NCBI GenBank assembly: GCA_025359865.1
Contig: JANYDH010000103.1
Location: forward strand, 1-64,000
Reading direction: 5' to 3'
DNA: 64,000 nt
Source: Actinomycetes bacterium
Lineage (GTDB): Bacteria; Actinomycetota; Acidimicrobiia; Acidimicrobiales; Ilumatobacteraceae
A program made the translations under genes and the position numbers. Shown here in pieces: positions 25,819 to 33,788 of the stretch (the stretch's first letter is position 1; every line of letters begins with the position of its first letter). Below the pieces are notes generated by a model. That model was given only the letters and a program-made list of their open reading frames with translations. It made no database searches and was not told the origin of the DNA.

Positions 25819-27068
25819 TCGCCTACCCCTCGACCTGGGCACATCGAGACGCGTGGTGGCCGGAGCTTGACGATCGCAGCGAGCGCGGCGAGCGCACCGG
25901 CCACCAGGTAGATCCGGTAGGGGTCCACGACCCAATTCGATGCGTCGCTACTGGACGCAACCAGCAATCCGCCGACGAACAACCCGAGCTGCAACGACGT
26001 CGACCCGACCACATCAAGCAACGTGAAGACCCGAACCGAGGACGACTCGTCGATGGATCGGTGGGCCAACTCGAGCAACGCAATTCGAATTGTCGTCGTG
26101 GCCGCGGCGGCCACCACCACCAACGACAGCACTGCGGCCATTTCGGCACGTGTCTCGATCGGCAGGCGCAACCCAGCAAGACCGGCTCCTGCGGCGACGA
26201 GCGCTACACCACCTGCGCGGGCGCGTGCGGTGACGTCCAAGTCGGTGGGCCGCCAGGCAAGCGACGCTGCCAGCGTCCCCGAGACTTGCAGCGCCCCGAC
26301 CACGCCTAGGTTTGCGGTAGGCCAGAGCACGAGATGAACATAGAGCAACAAGAGCGGCCACGACGCCAAACCGACGAGTGCGAAGACCAGATAGATCCAC
26401 CGCATGGGTGTCGGCACCCGGTGTTTGTCCGGCAACGACGCTGCGGAGGCGGCGGCCAGGTCGGGACGATCCGGGGCGGCGATGCGCCGTAGGCCCACGG
26501 CCAACCACACCGCGACGAGGCCCACCATAGTGAGGAAACCGACCCTCGCCGTTTGGCCCAGCGCGGCGAAGACCAGCACCGAGACGGCTACAAGGCCACC
26601 TCCGATGGCCCGGACGCGAGTATTCAGCTGTTGACGCTCGACCGCTGACAGCGTGTACGACATCAACGGCTGCCATGCAGTTGCGTACAGCACCGACAGC
26701 GAGATCTCCGCTACCACCGTGACCGCAAGTGCCAGCCCGGCGACACCACTTCCGTCCCCGCTTGCGACGAGCACGGCAAGCACCCACACCTGAGCGGCTG
26801 CAGCCATGAGGAAGGTCCGCAGATTGCGTCGCGCCCTCCACAACGGCATCCGTGCGGCCCAGATCTGGACCGGCACCGACAACACCCCGAGACCGAAGGC
26901 CACCCCGATCGCAGTCGGGCCGAGGCCAAGGTCGTCCGATGCAAAGATCTGGAAGATCGCCCCACCGTCGATACCCAGTGCCGACCCCAGCACCGGCATC
27001 GCCAGCGTCACCGGAACGAAACGACGAATCGACCGGCCGGAGTTCACGACTGGAGTCTCACTCGTCAT
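25815..27068 (-). CDS. MFS-type transporter
   Basis: Membrane protein of 417 residues with about twelve hydrophobic segments and no signal peptide. The loop after the second helix carries ARMPLWRARRNLRTF, a basic loop in the place of the MFS motif A. The start at 27068 is supported by GAGGGT about 5 nt upstream. As first gene of the three-gene operon it probably moves the substrate or product of the dehydrogenase/monooxygenase pair; specificity is unknown. Assignment to MFS rests on topology rather than a sharp motif. Confidence 0.78.
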   Translation of the reverse strand: MTSETPVVNSGRSIRRFVPVTLAMPVLGSALGIDGGAIFQIFASDDLGLGPTAIGVAFGLGVLSVPVQIWAARMPLWRARRNLRTFLMAAAAQVWVLAVLVASGDGSGVAGLALAVTVVAEISLSVLYATAWQPLMSYTLSAVERQQLNTRVRAIGGGLVAVSVLVFAALGQTARVGFLTMVGLVAVWLAVGLRRIAAPDRPDLAAASAASLPDKHRVPTPMRWIYLVFALVGLASWPLLLLYVHLVLWPTANLGVVGALQVSGTLAASLAWRPTDLDVTARARAGGVALVAAGAGLAGLRLPIETRAEMAAVLSLVVVAAAATTTIRIALLELAHRSIDESSSVRVFTLLDVVGSTSLQLGLFVGGLLVASSSDASNWVVDPYRIYLVAGALAALAAIVKLRPPRVSMCPGRGVGE

Positions 27069-27100
27069 GACCCTCGCCACACGACTCTGTTCCGTCGACC

Positions 27101-27140
27101 TTTGGCGTTGGGCTGTCATATGCAGCAGCCCAACGCCAAA
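27101..27140. repeat. Solo terminal-repeat hairpin of the dispersed element
   Basis: Perfect 15-bp arms, TTTGGCGTTGGGCTG and its reverse complement, around a 10-nt loop. The first 19 bases are identical to the left end of copy 2 at 27439-27457 and match copy 1 at 43. It therefore looks like two terminal repeats joined with the interior lost. It also lies directly upstream of the fossil vapB, where that gene's start should be. Confidence 0.75.
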
Positions 27141-27142
27141 AG

Positions 27143-27351
27143 TCGGCGGATTCCTTGTCGTCCCCAAAGCGTTCCGAGATCGTCTTGGGTTGACTGCGGG
27201 ATCGATCGTCGACGTTTCGTTGTACGGCGACGGACTCCACATCGCTCTTGGCGGACGCACCGCGCGCCTCTAACGTCACGACGCAGTGTTAGTCGCTGTG
27301 TCCGACACGATGATTTCGGACGAAGATGCGGCTGATAGCCAACTCCGCCGC
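27143..27351 (+). pseudogene. Fossil AbrB-type antitoxin (vapB), start lost
   Basis: Frame LVVPKAFRDRLGLTAG / SIVDVSLYGDGLHIA / GGRTARL closely matches the intact antitoxin at 32237-32473 (VVPKALRDRLGLIAG and so on). The N-terminal residues are replaced by the solo hairpin at 27101-27140. A TAA stop interrupts the frame at 27271-27273, where the intact gene has a Glu codon, and the homologous VLVAVSDT / SDEDAAD tail continues after it. A weak resemblance to the start of the adjacent vapC is seen near 27392-27415, then copy 2 of the dispersed element begins. Clearly a broken paralog. Confidence 0.8.
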
Positions 27352-27436
27352 CGAGGCCGATTTCTGCCAACGTTCGTACGAGGAGTTAGCCGTTGTGCGA
27401 TTCGCTGGTGACCGGGTTAGAGGCAACGTGACCTGA

Positions 27437-27835
27437 CATTTGGCGTTGGGCTGTCATTGACAGGCTGTCGCACAATGCTGTTTGGTGGTGCGGCGGTGAG
27501 GCTGGCCGTCTGGTCGTGCTATCGGCAACGGTGTCATGGTTGTCGCTGAACTCGCGCGTGTGCCGCACAAGTCGGCTCCACGTCGGCGACTGACAGCTCG
27601 CCCACCGGACCTACCCGTTGTTGCGGTGCCGAGTCGCGTCGAGTTATCGGCGCTGGCGACATGAAAGTCGACGCGATCCTGCCCGTTACGCCTTTCCGGG
27701 AGGAGTCGCGTCGAGTTATCGGGGCTGGCGACATGAACGTCGACGCGATCCGGATCCTGCCCGCACAACCGTCGTGGTCGCTGATGCAGACTTCCACCAC
27801 GCCCGACTGTTGCAACGAACGTTCACGCTGCAGCG
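27437..27835. repeat. MITE-like dispersed repeat, copy 2 (right end lost)
   Basis: Aligned with copy 1 (43-450) in the same orientation over about 400 bp. The left terminal repeat is intact and very close to the reverse complement of copy 1's right end. Homology stops after the CACGCTGCAG motif near 27825-27835, so the right terminal repeat is missing. It contains an internal duplication of the central hairpin unit (27631-27763). The following 27836-28054 stretch holds no gene I can support. Confidence 0.75.
27631..27763. repeat. Tandem duplication of the hairpin unit inside copy 2
   Basis: Units at 27631-27685 and 27703-27763, period about 72 bp, each holding the arms TCGCGTCGA and TCGACGCGA around a GTTATCGG-containing loop. 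Copies 1 and 3 have one unit only, so this duplication arose in copy 2. Confidence 0.7.
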
Positions 27836-28054
27836 CGGCAATGTCGCTCGCAGATCCGCGTGACGCCGCGGGAGGTCGACCGACGTGCTGGCGAGGACGT
27901 TGAACCAGGCGGCCGCATCGCGTGCGCTAGCCGACCGCGAGCTTCGCTGCCTTCGTGCCGTCGGCGTTTGCGATGTTGAACGAGTGGTGTCAAGCATCGG
28001 TGACGACGAACCAGTTCCGTCGGCGTGACAGGCAGTGGTGTGGGCGTCTAGCGG

Positions 28055-30517
28055 TCAACAAGTCGCGAGGGCGACGGCGTCGGGGGTGGCCATCTTGCGG
28101 CCGGCCTCAAGCGCGTCGTCGAGCGCGGTAACGTCCAGTGCGATATGTAGCAGCGCGAGGGTGTCGTCGTCGCGCATCCGCTCATAGACGCGGTCGACGC
28201 CTAACTCGGCCGCGATCGCCTGCGACCGCCCGAGCAGTCGTGCCGATGCCTCGTGGCGTCCGGCCGCGGCGAGGGCACGGGCGAACCGGCTGAGATCACC
28301 CACAATTTCGGAGCGCTGGCCAAGGTCAAGGTTGATCCGGTGAGCCGCCGCGATCATCGCTATGGCCTCGTCCGTCCTGCCAGCCTCGGTGGCCCAGTAA
28401 GCAAGTGCGTGCAACGAGCTGACCTCCATACGTCGGTTCCCCAACTCACGAGCCCTCCTCAAGTTTTCCTCGCCCAGCGCGATCGCCCGTGGCCGATCGC
28501 CGAGTTCGTCGTAGACCCAGCCGAGCGCATCCGTCGCAAGCAGGACGTAGTGGTCGTCGCCAGTTTCCCGGAAGGTCACCAACGCCTCCTCGTAGAGCCT
28601 GCCAGCCGCATGCCAGTCCTTTTCCAAGCTGACGGTGGAGCCCATCAGAAAGAGAGTCGTTGCGATGCCCGACTTGTCGCCAAGCGCGCGATACAGCGTG
28701 AGCGCTTCGTCGTCGTAGCGACGGGCAGCACCGATGTCGCCGTATTCTGCGACCATTCCGCCTGCCCCGTTGAGGGCGCGAGCCCGGAATGACGTCGGAC
28801 TTCTATCCGCATCCAACGCAAACTCGAGATGACGCTGACCCTCTGAAACGTGACCACGCTGATACCAGAACTTCCAAAGTGCTCCGGCAAGCTGCAGGCG
28901 GAGCTGTGTCTCGCCCGTGTCGGCGAGGTAATCGAGCGCACCACGCAGATTGTCGTGGTCGGCGTCGAGCGCATCGAGCCAATACTTCGGGTCGCCTTTC
29001 AGATTTGGAAACGCGTCCTCCGCGAGATCGACGAAATACCGCGAATGTCGGCGCCTCACGTCGGCTTCACCGCCCGATGCCTCGAGTTGCTCGAGCGCGT
29101 ACTCACGGATTGTCTCGAGCATCCGGAACCGAGTCTCCACGAAGCGGACAAGGCTTTTATCGACGAGCGACTGGAGGGCGTCGAGGTTCGCCTCAGCCAC
29201 GAACTCAGCGGCCTCGAGCGTCGACCCACCGCGGAACACCGAGAGACGGGCGAAGAGTCGCTGCTCGTCGTCTGAAAGCAGTTCGTGGCTCCACTCGATC
29301 GTCGCGCGCAACGTACGGTGGCGCTCAGGGAGGTTTCTCGCGCCGCCGGTCAACAAGACGAGACGGTGATCGAGGCGCTCAAGAATCTGAACGGGCGACA
29401 GAACCTTGACCCGCGCAGCAGCAAGCTCGATCGCGAGAGGCAGATCATCCAGTCTTCGACAGATGTCGATGACTGCGCCGTCAGGCTCGAACGTGGGTTG
29501 GATCGCCGTAGCGCGGGCGACGAACAGCTCGATCCCCTCGTCGGGTGCTAGGGGCGGGACGGGGTACTCGTGTTCCCCCTCGAGATGGAGCGGCTCGCGG
29601 CTCGTCGAAAGGACGTCGAGCCGCGGACACGCGGCCAAGACCTCCGCCAAATCGGCGACGCCCTCAATGACGTGCTCGAAATTGTCGAAGACGAGCAACA
29701 TCGATCGATCACCGATGTGCCCGGAAAGGCCGTTCGCAGATCCGAGGATGCGGCCAGCGGTCTCACGCACCAAACGGGGATCGCGCAGCGGGGCCAGCGG
29801 CACCCACCAGACACCATCGAGGTAGCGGTCGCTCATGGCGGCAGCTGCCTGCATCGACAATCGCGTCTTGCCCGTACCGCCGGGACCAGTGAGAGTCAGG
29901 ACCCGCACATCGTTGCGCGTCAGGAGTTCAACAACCTCCGCCAACTCTCGCTCTCGCCCCAAGAACGGCGTCACAGCGACGGGCAGGTTCGACTGACGGA
30001 GACTTCTGAGCGCCGGGAAGACCTCGTCGCCGATCTGGTGAATCCGCTGGGGCGCGTAGAGATCCTTCAGGCGGTGCTCGCCGAGGTCGCGCAGCCCGAC
30101 ACTGGTAACGAGCGCGACGGTGGACGACGAGACGAGGACCTGACCGCCGTGTCCGGCAGCAGCGATACGGGCCGCCCGGTTCACATCGAGACCAACGTAA
30201 CCACCGTCGGACGTGACGAACGGCGTCCCGGTATGCACACCCATACGCACCCGCAAGCGACCGGCAGCAAGGCCGGACTGCGCGCCTATGGCCGCGGCGA
30301 GCGCACCCGTTGCCGTTGGAAAGGCGATGAAGAACGAGTCACCCTGAGTATCGACCTCCACCCCACCCTCGGCCGCAGACGCCTCACGAATCACCCGGCG
30401 ATGCTCAGCGAGAGCAGTGGCGTACGCCTCTGATCCCAACTCGCCCAACACGCGTGTCGATCCCTCGATGTCGGTAAACAAAAAAGTGACGGTTCCGCTG
30501 GGCAGATCCTGCGCCAT
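28055..30517 (-). CDS. Adenylate/guanylate cyclase - STAND ATPase - TPR regulator
   Basis: Multidomain protein of 820 residues. The class III cyclase domain (about 5-160) has metal-binding TDIEGST, DTQGDSFF and the NRAARI motif carrying the catalytic Asn/Arg, so it looks active. An NB-ARC-like ATPase follows: Walker A GPGGTGKTR (about 213) and Walker B LLVFDNFEH (about 275). The C-terminus is a run of TPR-like helices. Architecture is that of mycobacterial and actinobacterial cyclase regulators that often also carry LuxR domains; here the C-terminus has no obvious HTH. It probably makes cAMP in response to a signal sensed by the STAND/TPR part; the signal is unknown. It lies between repeat copies 2 and 3. 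Confidence 0.88.
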   Translation of the reverse strand: MAQDLPSGTVTFLFTDIEGSTRVLGELGSEAYATALAEHRRVIREASAAEGGVEVDTQGDSFFIAFPTATGALAAAIGAQSGLAAGRLRVRMGVHTGTPFVTSDGGYVGLDVNRAARIAAAGHGGQVLVSSSTVALVTSVGLRDLGEHRLKDLYAPQRIHQIGDEVFPALRSLRQSNLPVAVTPFLGRERELAEVVELLTRNDVRVLTLTGPGGTGKTRLSMQAAAAMSDRYLDGVWWVPLAPLRDPRLVRETAGRILGSANGLSGHIGDRSMLLVFDNFEHVIEGVADLAEVLAACPRLDVLSTSREPLHLEGEHEYPVPPLAPDEGIELFVARATAIQPTFEPDGAVIDICRRLDDLPLAIELAAARVKVLSPVQILERLDHRLVLLTGGARNLPERHRTLRATIEWSHELLSDDEQRLFARLSVFRGGSTLEAAEFVAEANLDALQSLVDKSLVRFVETRFRMLETIREYALEQLEASGGEADVRRRHSRYFVDLAEDAFPNLKGDPKYWLDALDADHDNLRGALDYLADTGETQLRLQLAGALWKFWYQRGHVSEGQRHLEFALDADRSPTSFRARALNGAGGMVAEYGDIGAARRYDDEALTLYRALGDKSGIATTLFLMGSTVSLEKDWHAAGRLYEEALVTFRETGDDHYVLLATDALGWVYDELGDRPRAIALGEENLRRARELGNRRMEVSSLHALAYWATEAGRTDEAIAMIAAAHRINLDLGQRSEIVGDLSRFARALAAAGRHEASARLLGRSQAIAAELGVDRVYERMRDDDTLALLHIALDVTALDDALEAGRKMATPDAVALATC

Positions 30518-30681
30518 CGCCGGGATTCTACGCCTGAATCCACCGACTGGGTGCTTGTCGGTCTGGTCGGTCGGGTTTACGGACGGATCGGTGGGGTGGG
30601 GTCGGTGTCGCTCCGGGTTGGGGCGCGTTGGAGCAGACGGTCGTGGCGGGGCGGGGTGGCGCGGGTCGGGGATACTTGTGC

Positions 30682-31344
30682 ATGACTAGTCCCGAGTACG
30701 TCGCCTCGACCCGCAAGGTCTACGACTTCTCCGCTGCTCACTATGCATCAGCAGTCGGCACGACCGTCACCTCTGCGTACGAGCGACCGATCGACCGGGC
30801 GATCCTGAACGCGCTTGCTGAGGATCTTGTCGACGGCGACCAGGCGAATGTGCTCGACATCGGTTGTGGAGTCGGGCGCGTCGCTGCGTTTCTGCACGAG
30901 CGTGGGCTCGATGTGCGCGGCGTCGACCTCTCGCCCGAGATGATCGCGACAGCGCGCTCGGCTCACCCCCACTTGGCCTTTGACGTGGCGCCGATGACGG
31001 AGTTACCCGTCGAGAACGACTCTCTCGGTGCGGCTGTCCTCTGGTACTCGATCATTCACACCCCTCCAGCCGCGCTCTCCGATGTCTGGGACGAACTTGC
31101 TCGCGTTCTCGCTCGAAACGGCCGGGTGCTGCTTGGATTTCAAGCAGGCGACAACGACGAAGTCCAACGCGAGAACGCATACGGTTCGTCGACGACGATG
31201 ACCTGGTACCGGCACAACGTCGATGATGTCGTGCAGGGCGTCGAGCGGGCCGGCTTCACGATGCAGGCACGGATCTGGCGCAAGGCTGAACTGGCACACG
31301 AGACGACACCGCAGGCGTTCCTCACCTTCCAGCGACAGGCGTAG
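30682..31344 (+). CDS. Class I SAM-dependent methyltransferase
   Basis: Methyltransferase of 220 residues. Motif I VLDIGCGVGRVAAFL (about 72-86), post-I acidic VRGVDLSPEMI, motif II-like LGAAVLWYSIIHTPP and late GRVLLGFQAG. The start 30682 is chosen at MTSPEYVASTR; the upstream 165 bp are strongly G-rich on this strand and unlike coding sequence. A GATACT hexamer 7 nt before the ATG suggests a -10 element with a very short leader. Substrate unknown. Confidence 0.88.
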   Translation: MTSPEYVASTRKVYDFSAAHYASAVGTTVTSAYERPIDRAILNALAEDLVDGDQANVLDIGCGVGRVAAFLHERGLDVRGVDLSPEMIATARSAHPHLAFDVAPMTELPVENDSLGAAVLWYSIIHTPPAALSDVWDELARVLARNGRVLLGFQAGDNDEVQRENAYGSSTTMTWYRHNVDDVVQGVERAGFTMQARIWRKAELAHETTPQAFLTFQRQA

Positions 31345-31810
31345 TCGACGCCACTCCAATCGCGCCTTCTATTGCCGTCCGGTTGGTCGATTCGACGCTC
31401 GCTATTTGTCAGAAGGCTGTCCCTTGACGATCGTCGTTGCGAGGGCAACGTCGTTAGCCGAACTGCCATCAGCTCCAGCCTCCAACGCTCGCCTCATGTC
31501 TTCGACCGATACCGCGTCGTTGCCATGCTCGCAGGCGCCCCACGCTCCGAAGCAGTCGCCGGGCTGCGGGGTCGACTCAACCGCCGATCTGCGGAAACGC
31601 CATGGCAGCGACGACGGGCGTCAAGGGCCAATAGTTTCTGCCCACGCACGGCAATTTGCACGCCGAGCGTGACTCGCTGGCCGAAAGTGAACGTCCCAGA
31701 CCGGCACATATCTGACACGCACAAGGGCTCGATCGGCTGGCGTTATGGGTCAGTCTCTGGACAGCCGCGGGCACCACTTCGCCGGATACGGCTTGCTTGC
31801 TTCATGATCG
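31345..31810. other. Intergenic stretch without a supportable gene
   Basis: 466 bp between the methyltransferase and the DUF5615 gene. Overlapping short frames occur on both strands but none has a clear start with a Shine-Dalgarno, a known domain or consistent codon bias. The composition suggests decayed coding DNA, fitting the fossil genes around it. No antitoxin gene is visible here for the following DUF5615 protein. Confidence 0.5.
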
Positions 31811-32101
31811 TTGAAGATCACGCTCGGCGAGAACATCCCTGGCGCAGTAGCCGGCATCCTCCGGTCGCGCGGCCACGATGTCGACACCGTACCCGAGGAG
31901 TCGCTGGGCGGGCGGGACGATCCGACGGTGCTGAGCGCGGCCATCGACGAGGGGCGCTTGCTGCTCACGTTGGATCGCGGCTTCGGCGACGTGCGCGCCT
32001 ACCCGCCGGGCACGCATCCGGGAATCATCGTGATGAGACCAGATGATCAGCTCGTGCTGACCGTGCTCACCATGGTGGAGATGCTCGTGGACCATCACTA
32101 A
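31811..32101 (+). CDS. DUF5615 PIN-like protein, catalytic Asp replaced
   Basis: Protein of 96 residues starting at TTG 31811 (no ATG is available at the conserved start). Homology to DUF5615 PIN-like toxins is clear: ENIPGAVAGILRSRGHDV, LLLTLDRGFGDVRAYPPG and GIIVMRPDD. The usual first motif LLDEN reads TLGEN here, so the first active-site Asp is Gly, while the second acidic motif TLDRGFGD is kept. It is shorter than the usual 110-120 residues. With no antitoxin upstream it is likely inactive or decaying, though a non-nuclease role is possible. Confidence 0.75.
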   Translation: MKITLGENIPGAVAGILRSRGHDVDTVPEESLGGRDDPTVLSAAIDEGRLLLTLDRGFGDVRAYPPGTHPGIIVMRPDDQLVLTVLTMVEMLVDHH

Positions 32102-32236
32102 ATCGAGGGTCTCGCTGGTTGCATCACCGTCGTGCAGCGCAACGTGGTGCGAGTCCGCCGCCCCGACGCTAGATGAGCTCCGCCGCCCCGGTTGAACTCC
32201 CATGAGTGACTGGGATAGCACTGGTAGCCTTGTCCC

Positions 32237-32473
32237 ATGCAAGCAACCGTGGATCAAGTAGGAAGAATCGTCGTTCCCAAGGCGCTCCGCGATCGCCTCG
32301 GCCTGATTGCCGGATCGATCGTCGATATCTCGTTGTACGGCGACGGGCTTCATGTCGCTCCCGGGGGGCGCACGGCTCGACTCGAGCGTCGCGATGGAGT
32401 GTTGGTCGCAGTGTCAGACACGCTGATCACAGACGAAGACGTGGCCGACCTTGTCGACTCGACTCGGCGTTAG
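32237..32473 (+). CDS. AbrB-type antitoxin (VapB)
   Basis: Antitoxin of 78 residues with an N-terminal AbrB fold (ATVDQVGRIVVPKALRDRLG) and an acidic tail (DTLITDEDVADLVDSTRR) that should bind the toxin. Its TAG stop overlaps the GTG start of the PIN toxin by one base. A broken close paralog lies at 27143-27351. Intact frame and paired toxin indicate a working locus. Confidence 0.9.
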   Translation: MQATVDQVGRIVVPKALRDRLGLIAGSIVDISLYGDGLHVAPGGRTARLERRDGVLVAVSDTLITDEDVADLVDSTRR

Positions 32474-32880
32474 TGCTCTGGCTTGCCGACACCAGCGTGG
32501 CGGTGCCAGCGTTACAGGCCTCCCATCTGTCGCACATTCAGGTGCAGCGTCAACTCGCCGGACGCGCACTCGGCTTGACTGCGCACGCTGCCCTCGAAAC
32601 ATATTCTGTTCTGACACGCCTGCCAGGCGATGCGCGCCTGAGCCTGGACGACGCCTCGACGCTCATCGCTGAGCGATTCGGTCCCGTCATTGCTCTTGCG
32701 GCCGACCATGCCGAGCTCTTGGTACGAACCTTGTCGCAAAATGGCATCGGCGGTGGCGCCGTCTACGATGCGCTCATTGGGTTCACCGCAAAGCATGCCG
32801 GAGGAACACTGCTCACCAGGGATTCACGAGCCCGGGCGACCTACCTCGCAGTCGGGGTAGACCACGAGGTCCTGAGTTGA
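32473..32880 (+). CDS. PIN-domain toxin (VapC)
   Basis: Toxin of 135 residues, GTG start at 32473 overlapping the antitoxin stop (TAGTG). PIN residues in order: LWLADTSVAV (Asp, 6), ALETYSVL (Glu, about 42), AVYDALIGF (Asp, about 99) and LLTRDSRA (Asp, about 117). Metal-dependent RNase of the VapC family; target unknown. It ends 31 bp before the duplicated tRNA-Glu fragment, so the pair sits immediately outside the remnant island. Confidence 0.9.
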   Translation: MLWLADTSVAVPALQASHLSHIQVQRQLAGRALGLTAHAALETYSVLTRLPGDARLSLDDASTLIAERFGPVIALAADHAELLVRTLSQNGIGGGAVYDALIGFTAKHAGGTLLTRDSRARATYLAVGVDHEVLS

Positions 32881-32910
32881 GTTTGTCCCCGACGACCGAC
32901 GACAACTGAG

Positions 32911-32948
32911 CAGCCCCAACGGGATTCGAACCCGTGCCGCCACCTTGA
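32911..32948 (-). repeat. Distal attachment site: 38-bp copy of tRNA-Glu 3' end
   Basis: Exact copy of 34975-35012 covering the 3' acceptor strand, T arm, variable region and the 3' side of the anticodon arm of tRNA-Glu. After 32948 the match breaks down. No 5' half of a tRNA is present, so this is an att fragment and not a tRNA gene. Confidence 0.8.
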
Positions 32949-33377
32949 AAGAGCGACGTCGAGCACTCGCTTGGCATTGATACGCACGTCAAGACCGGCC
33001 GAGCCGCGCAATCCACTGTGACCAGGGAACACATAGGTGACCCGGTGCCACCTGTGCAGCGCTTGGCCACCGTGCGCTTGGATCAGCCGGCGAAGCGCCT
33101 ATCGAAGGACCTGACAACGACCGTCGGCCTGGACGTGGCCGGTGGGATCCCATCCGGGTAAACGGAGTAGACGAGGACCCAGCCGTGAGCGATCACGGCT
33201 ACCATACGAATGGTCATGCGTTCCCTGCATCGGCGCCGCCAGCACCGATCCGACCGGATCATCAAGGATCAGGTGAGGTCGTCGAGAAGGTCATCGCGAT
33301 GTTCGGGGTCGCAGCGGTCAAGACCAAAGGTCAGTCGGGACTCGTTGCCCCACCGCCACTCGTCGAGCATGCGGGCG
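32949..33377. other. Island segment without a supportable gene
   Basis: No frame here carries a recognisable domain. A minus-strand frame at about 33269-33400 (SARMLDEWRWGNESRLTFGLD) reads like coding sequence and could be the frameshifted continuation of the hypothetical gene at 33378-33710. Confidence 0.4.
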
Positions 33378-33710
33378 CTACCGGCTGTAGTGAGAGCGGA
33401 GATCCCTACGCGACAGACCCTCGCCGATCTTCCCGGCTGCCAACAGCTTCGATGCCTCATCGTCCGCTGCGCTGAACGTGGGGTCGGCTGCGAGTTGCAA
33501 CGAAACCATCCACGAGCCAAGCCAACGGGTAATCTCGAACACTGTTTCCTGCGACGGTGCCGCAGCGTTCGCGTTGATCCGATGCATCAACCCGCGCAGG
33601 AACGCCTGACGGTCAGCGTCGGTCGGGGCAGCGTTGACGATCGTGTTTGCTATGCCGTCGAGATCGACGTCGGCCGCCGCTGCGATCTGTTCCAATGTTG
33701 CCCCTGACAT
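33378..33710 (-). CDS. Hypothetical protein, 110 residues
   Basis: Family not recognised. Start 33710 (MSGATLEQIAAAADVDLDG) follows a weak GTGAG. The protein is soluble and helical, with an N-terminal stretch that could be a short helix-turn-helix and a central RWLGSWMVSLQLAADP helix. The last residues (SRRDLRSHYSR) look out of character, and coding-like sequence continues in another frame downstream, so a frameshift is possible. It lies inside the tRNA-Glu remnant island. Confidence 0.45.
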   Translation of the reverse strand: MSGATLEQIAAAADVDLDGIANTIVNAAPTDADRQAFLRGLMHRINANAAAPSQETVFEITRWLGSWMVSLQLAADPTFSAADDEASKLLAAGKIGEGLSRRDLRSHYSR

Positions 33711-33788
33711 GTGCTCACAGTACACAGTCCGGCGATGCCTACAAACCGCAGCCTTCTCAGCGTGACCATCGGCACTATTTGCGCTAAA

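Noticed and set aside
27631-27763. Integron attC-like sites
   Set aside because: The hairpins lack the GTTRRRY/RYYYAAC core pair and no integron integrase or cassette layout is seen.
30518-30681. G-quadruplex or riboswitch before the methyltransferase
   Set aside because: The region is G-rich on the plus strand but shows no conserved aptamer pattern; the G runs alone are weak evidence.
32911-32948. A second tRNA-Glu gene
   Set aside because: Only the 3' half is present; no 5' acceptor strand or D arm. Read as an attachment-site fragment.
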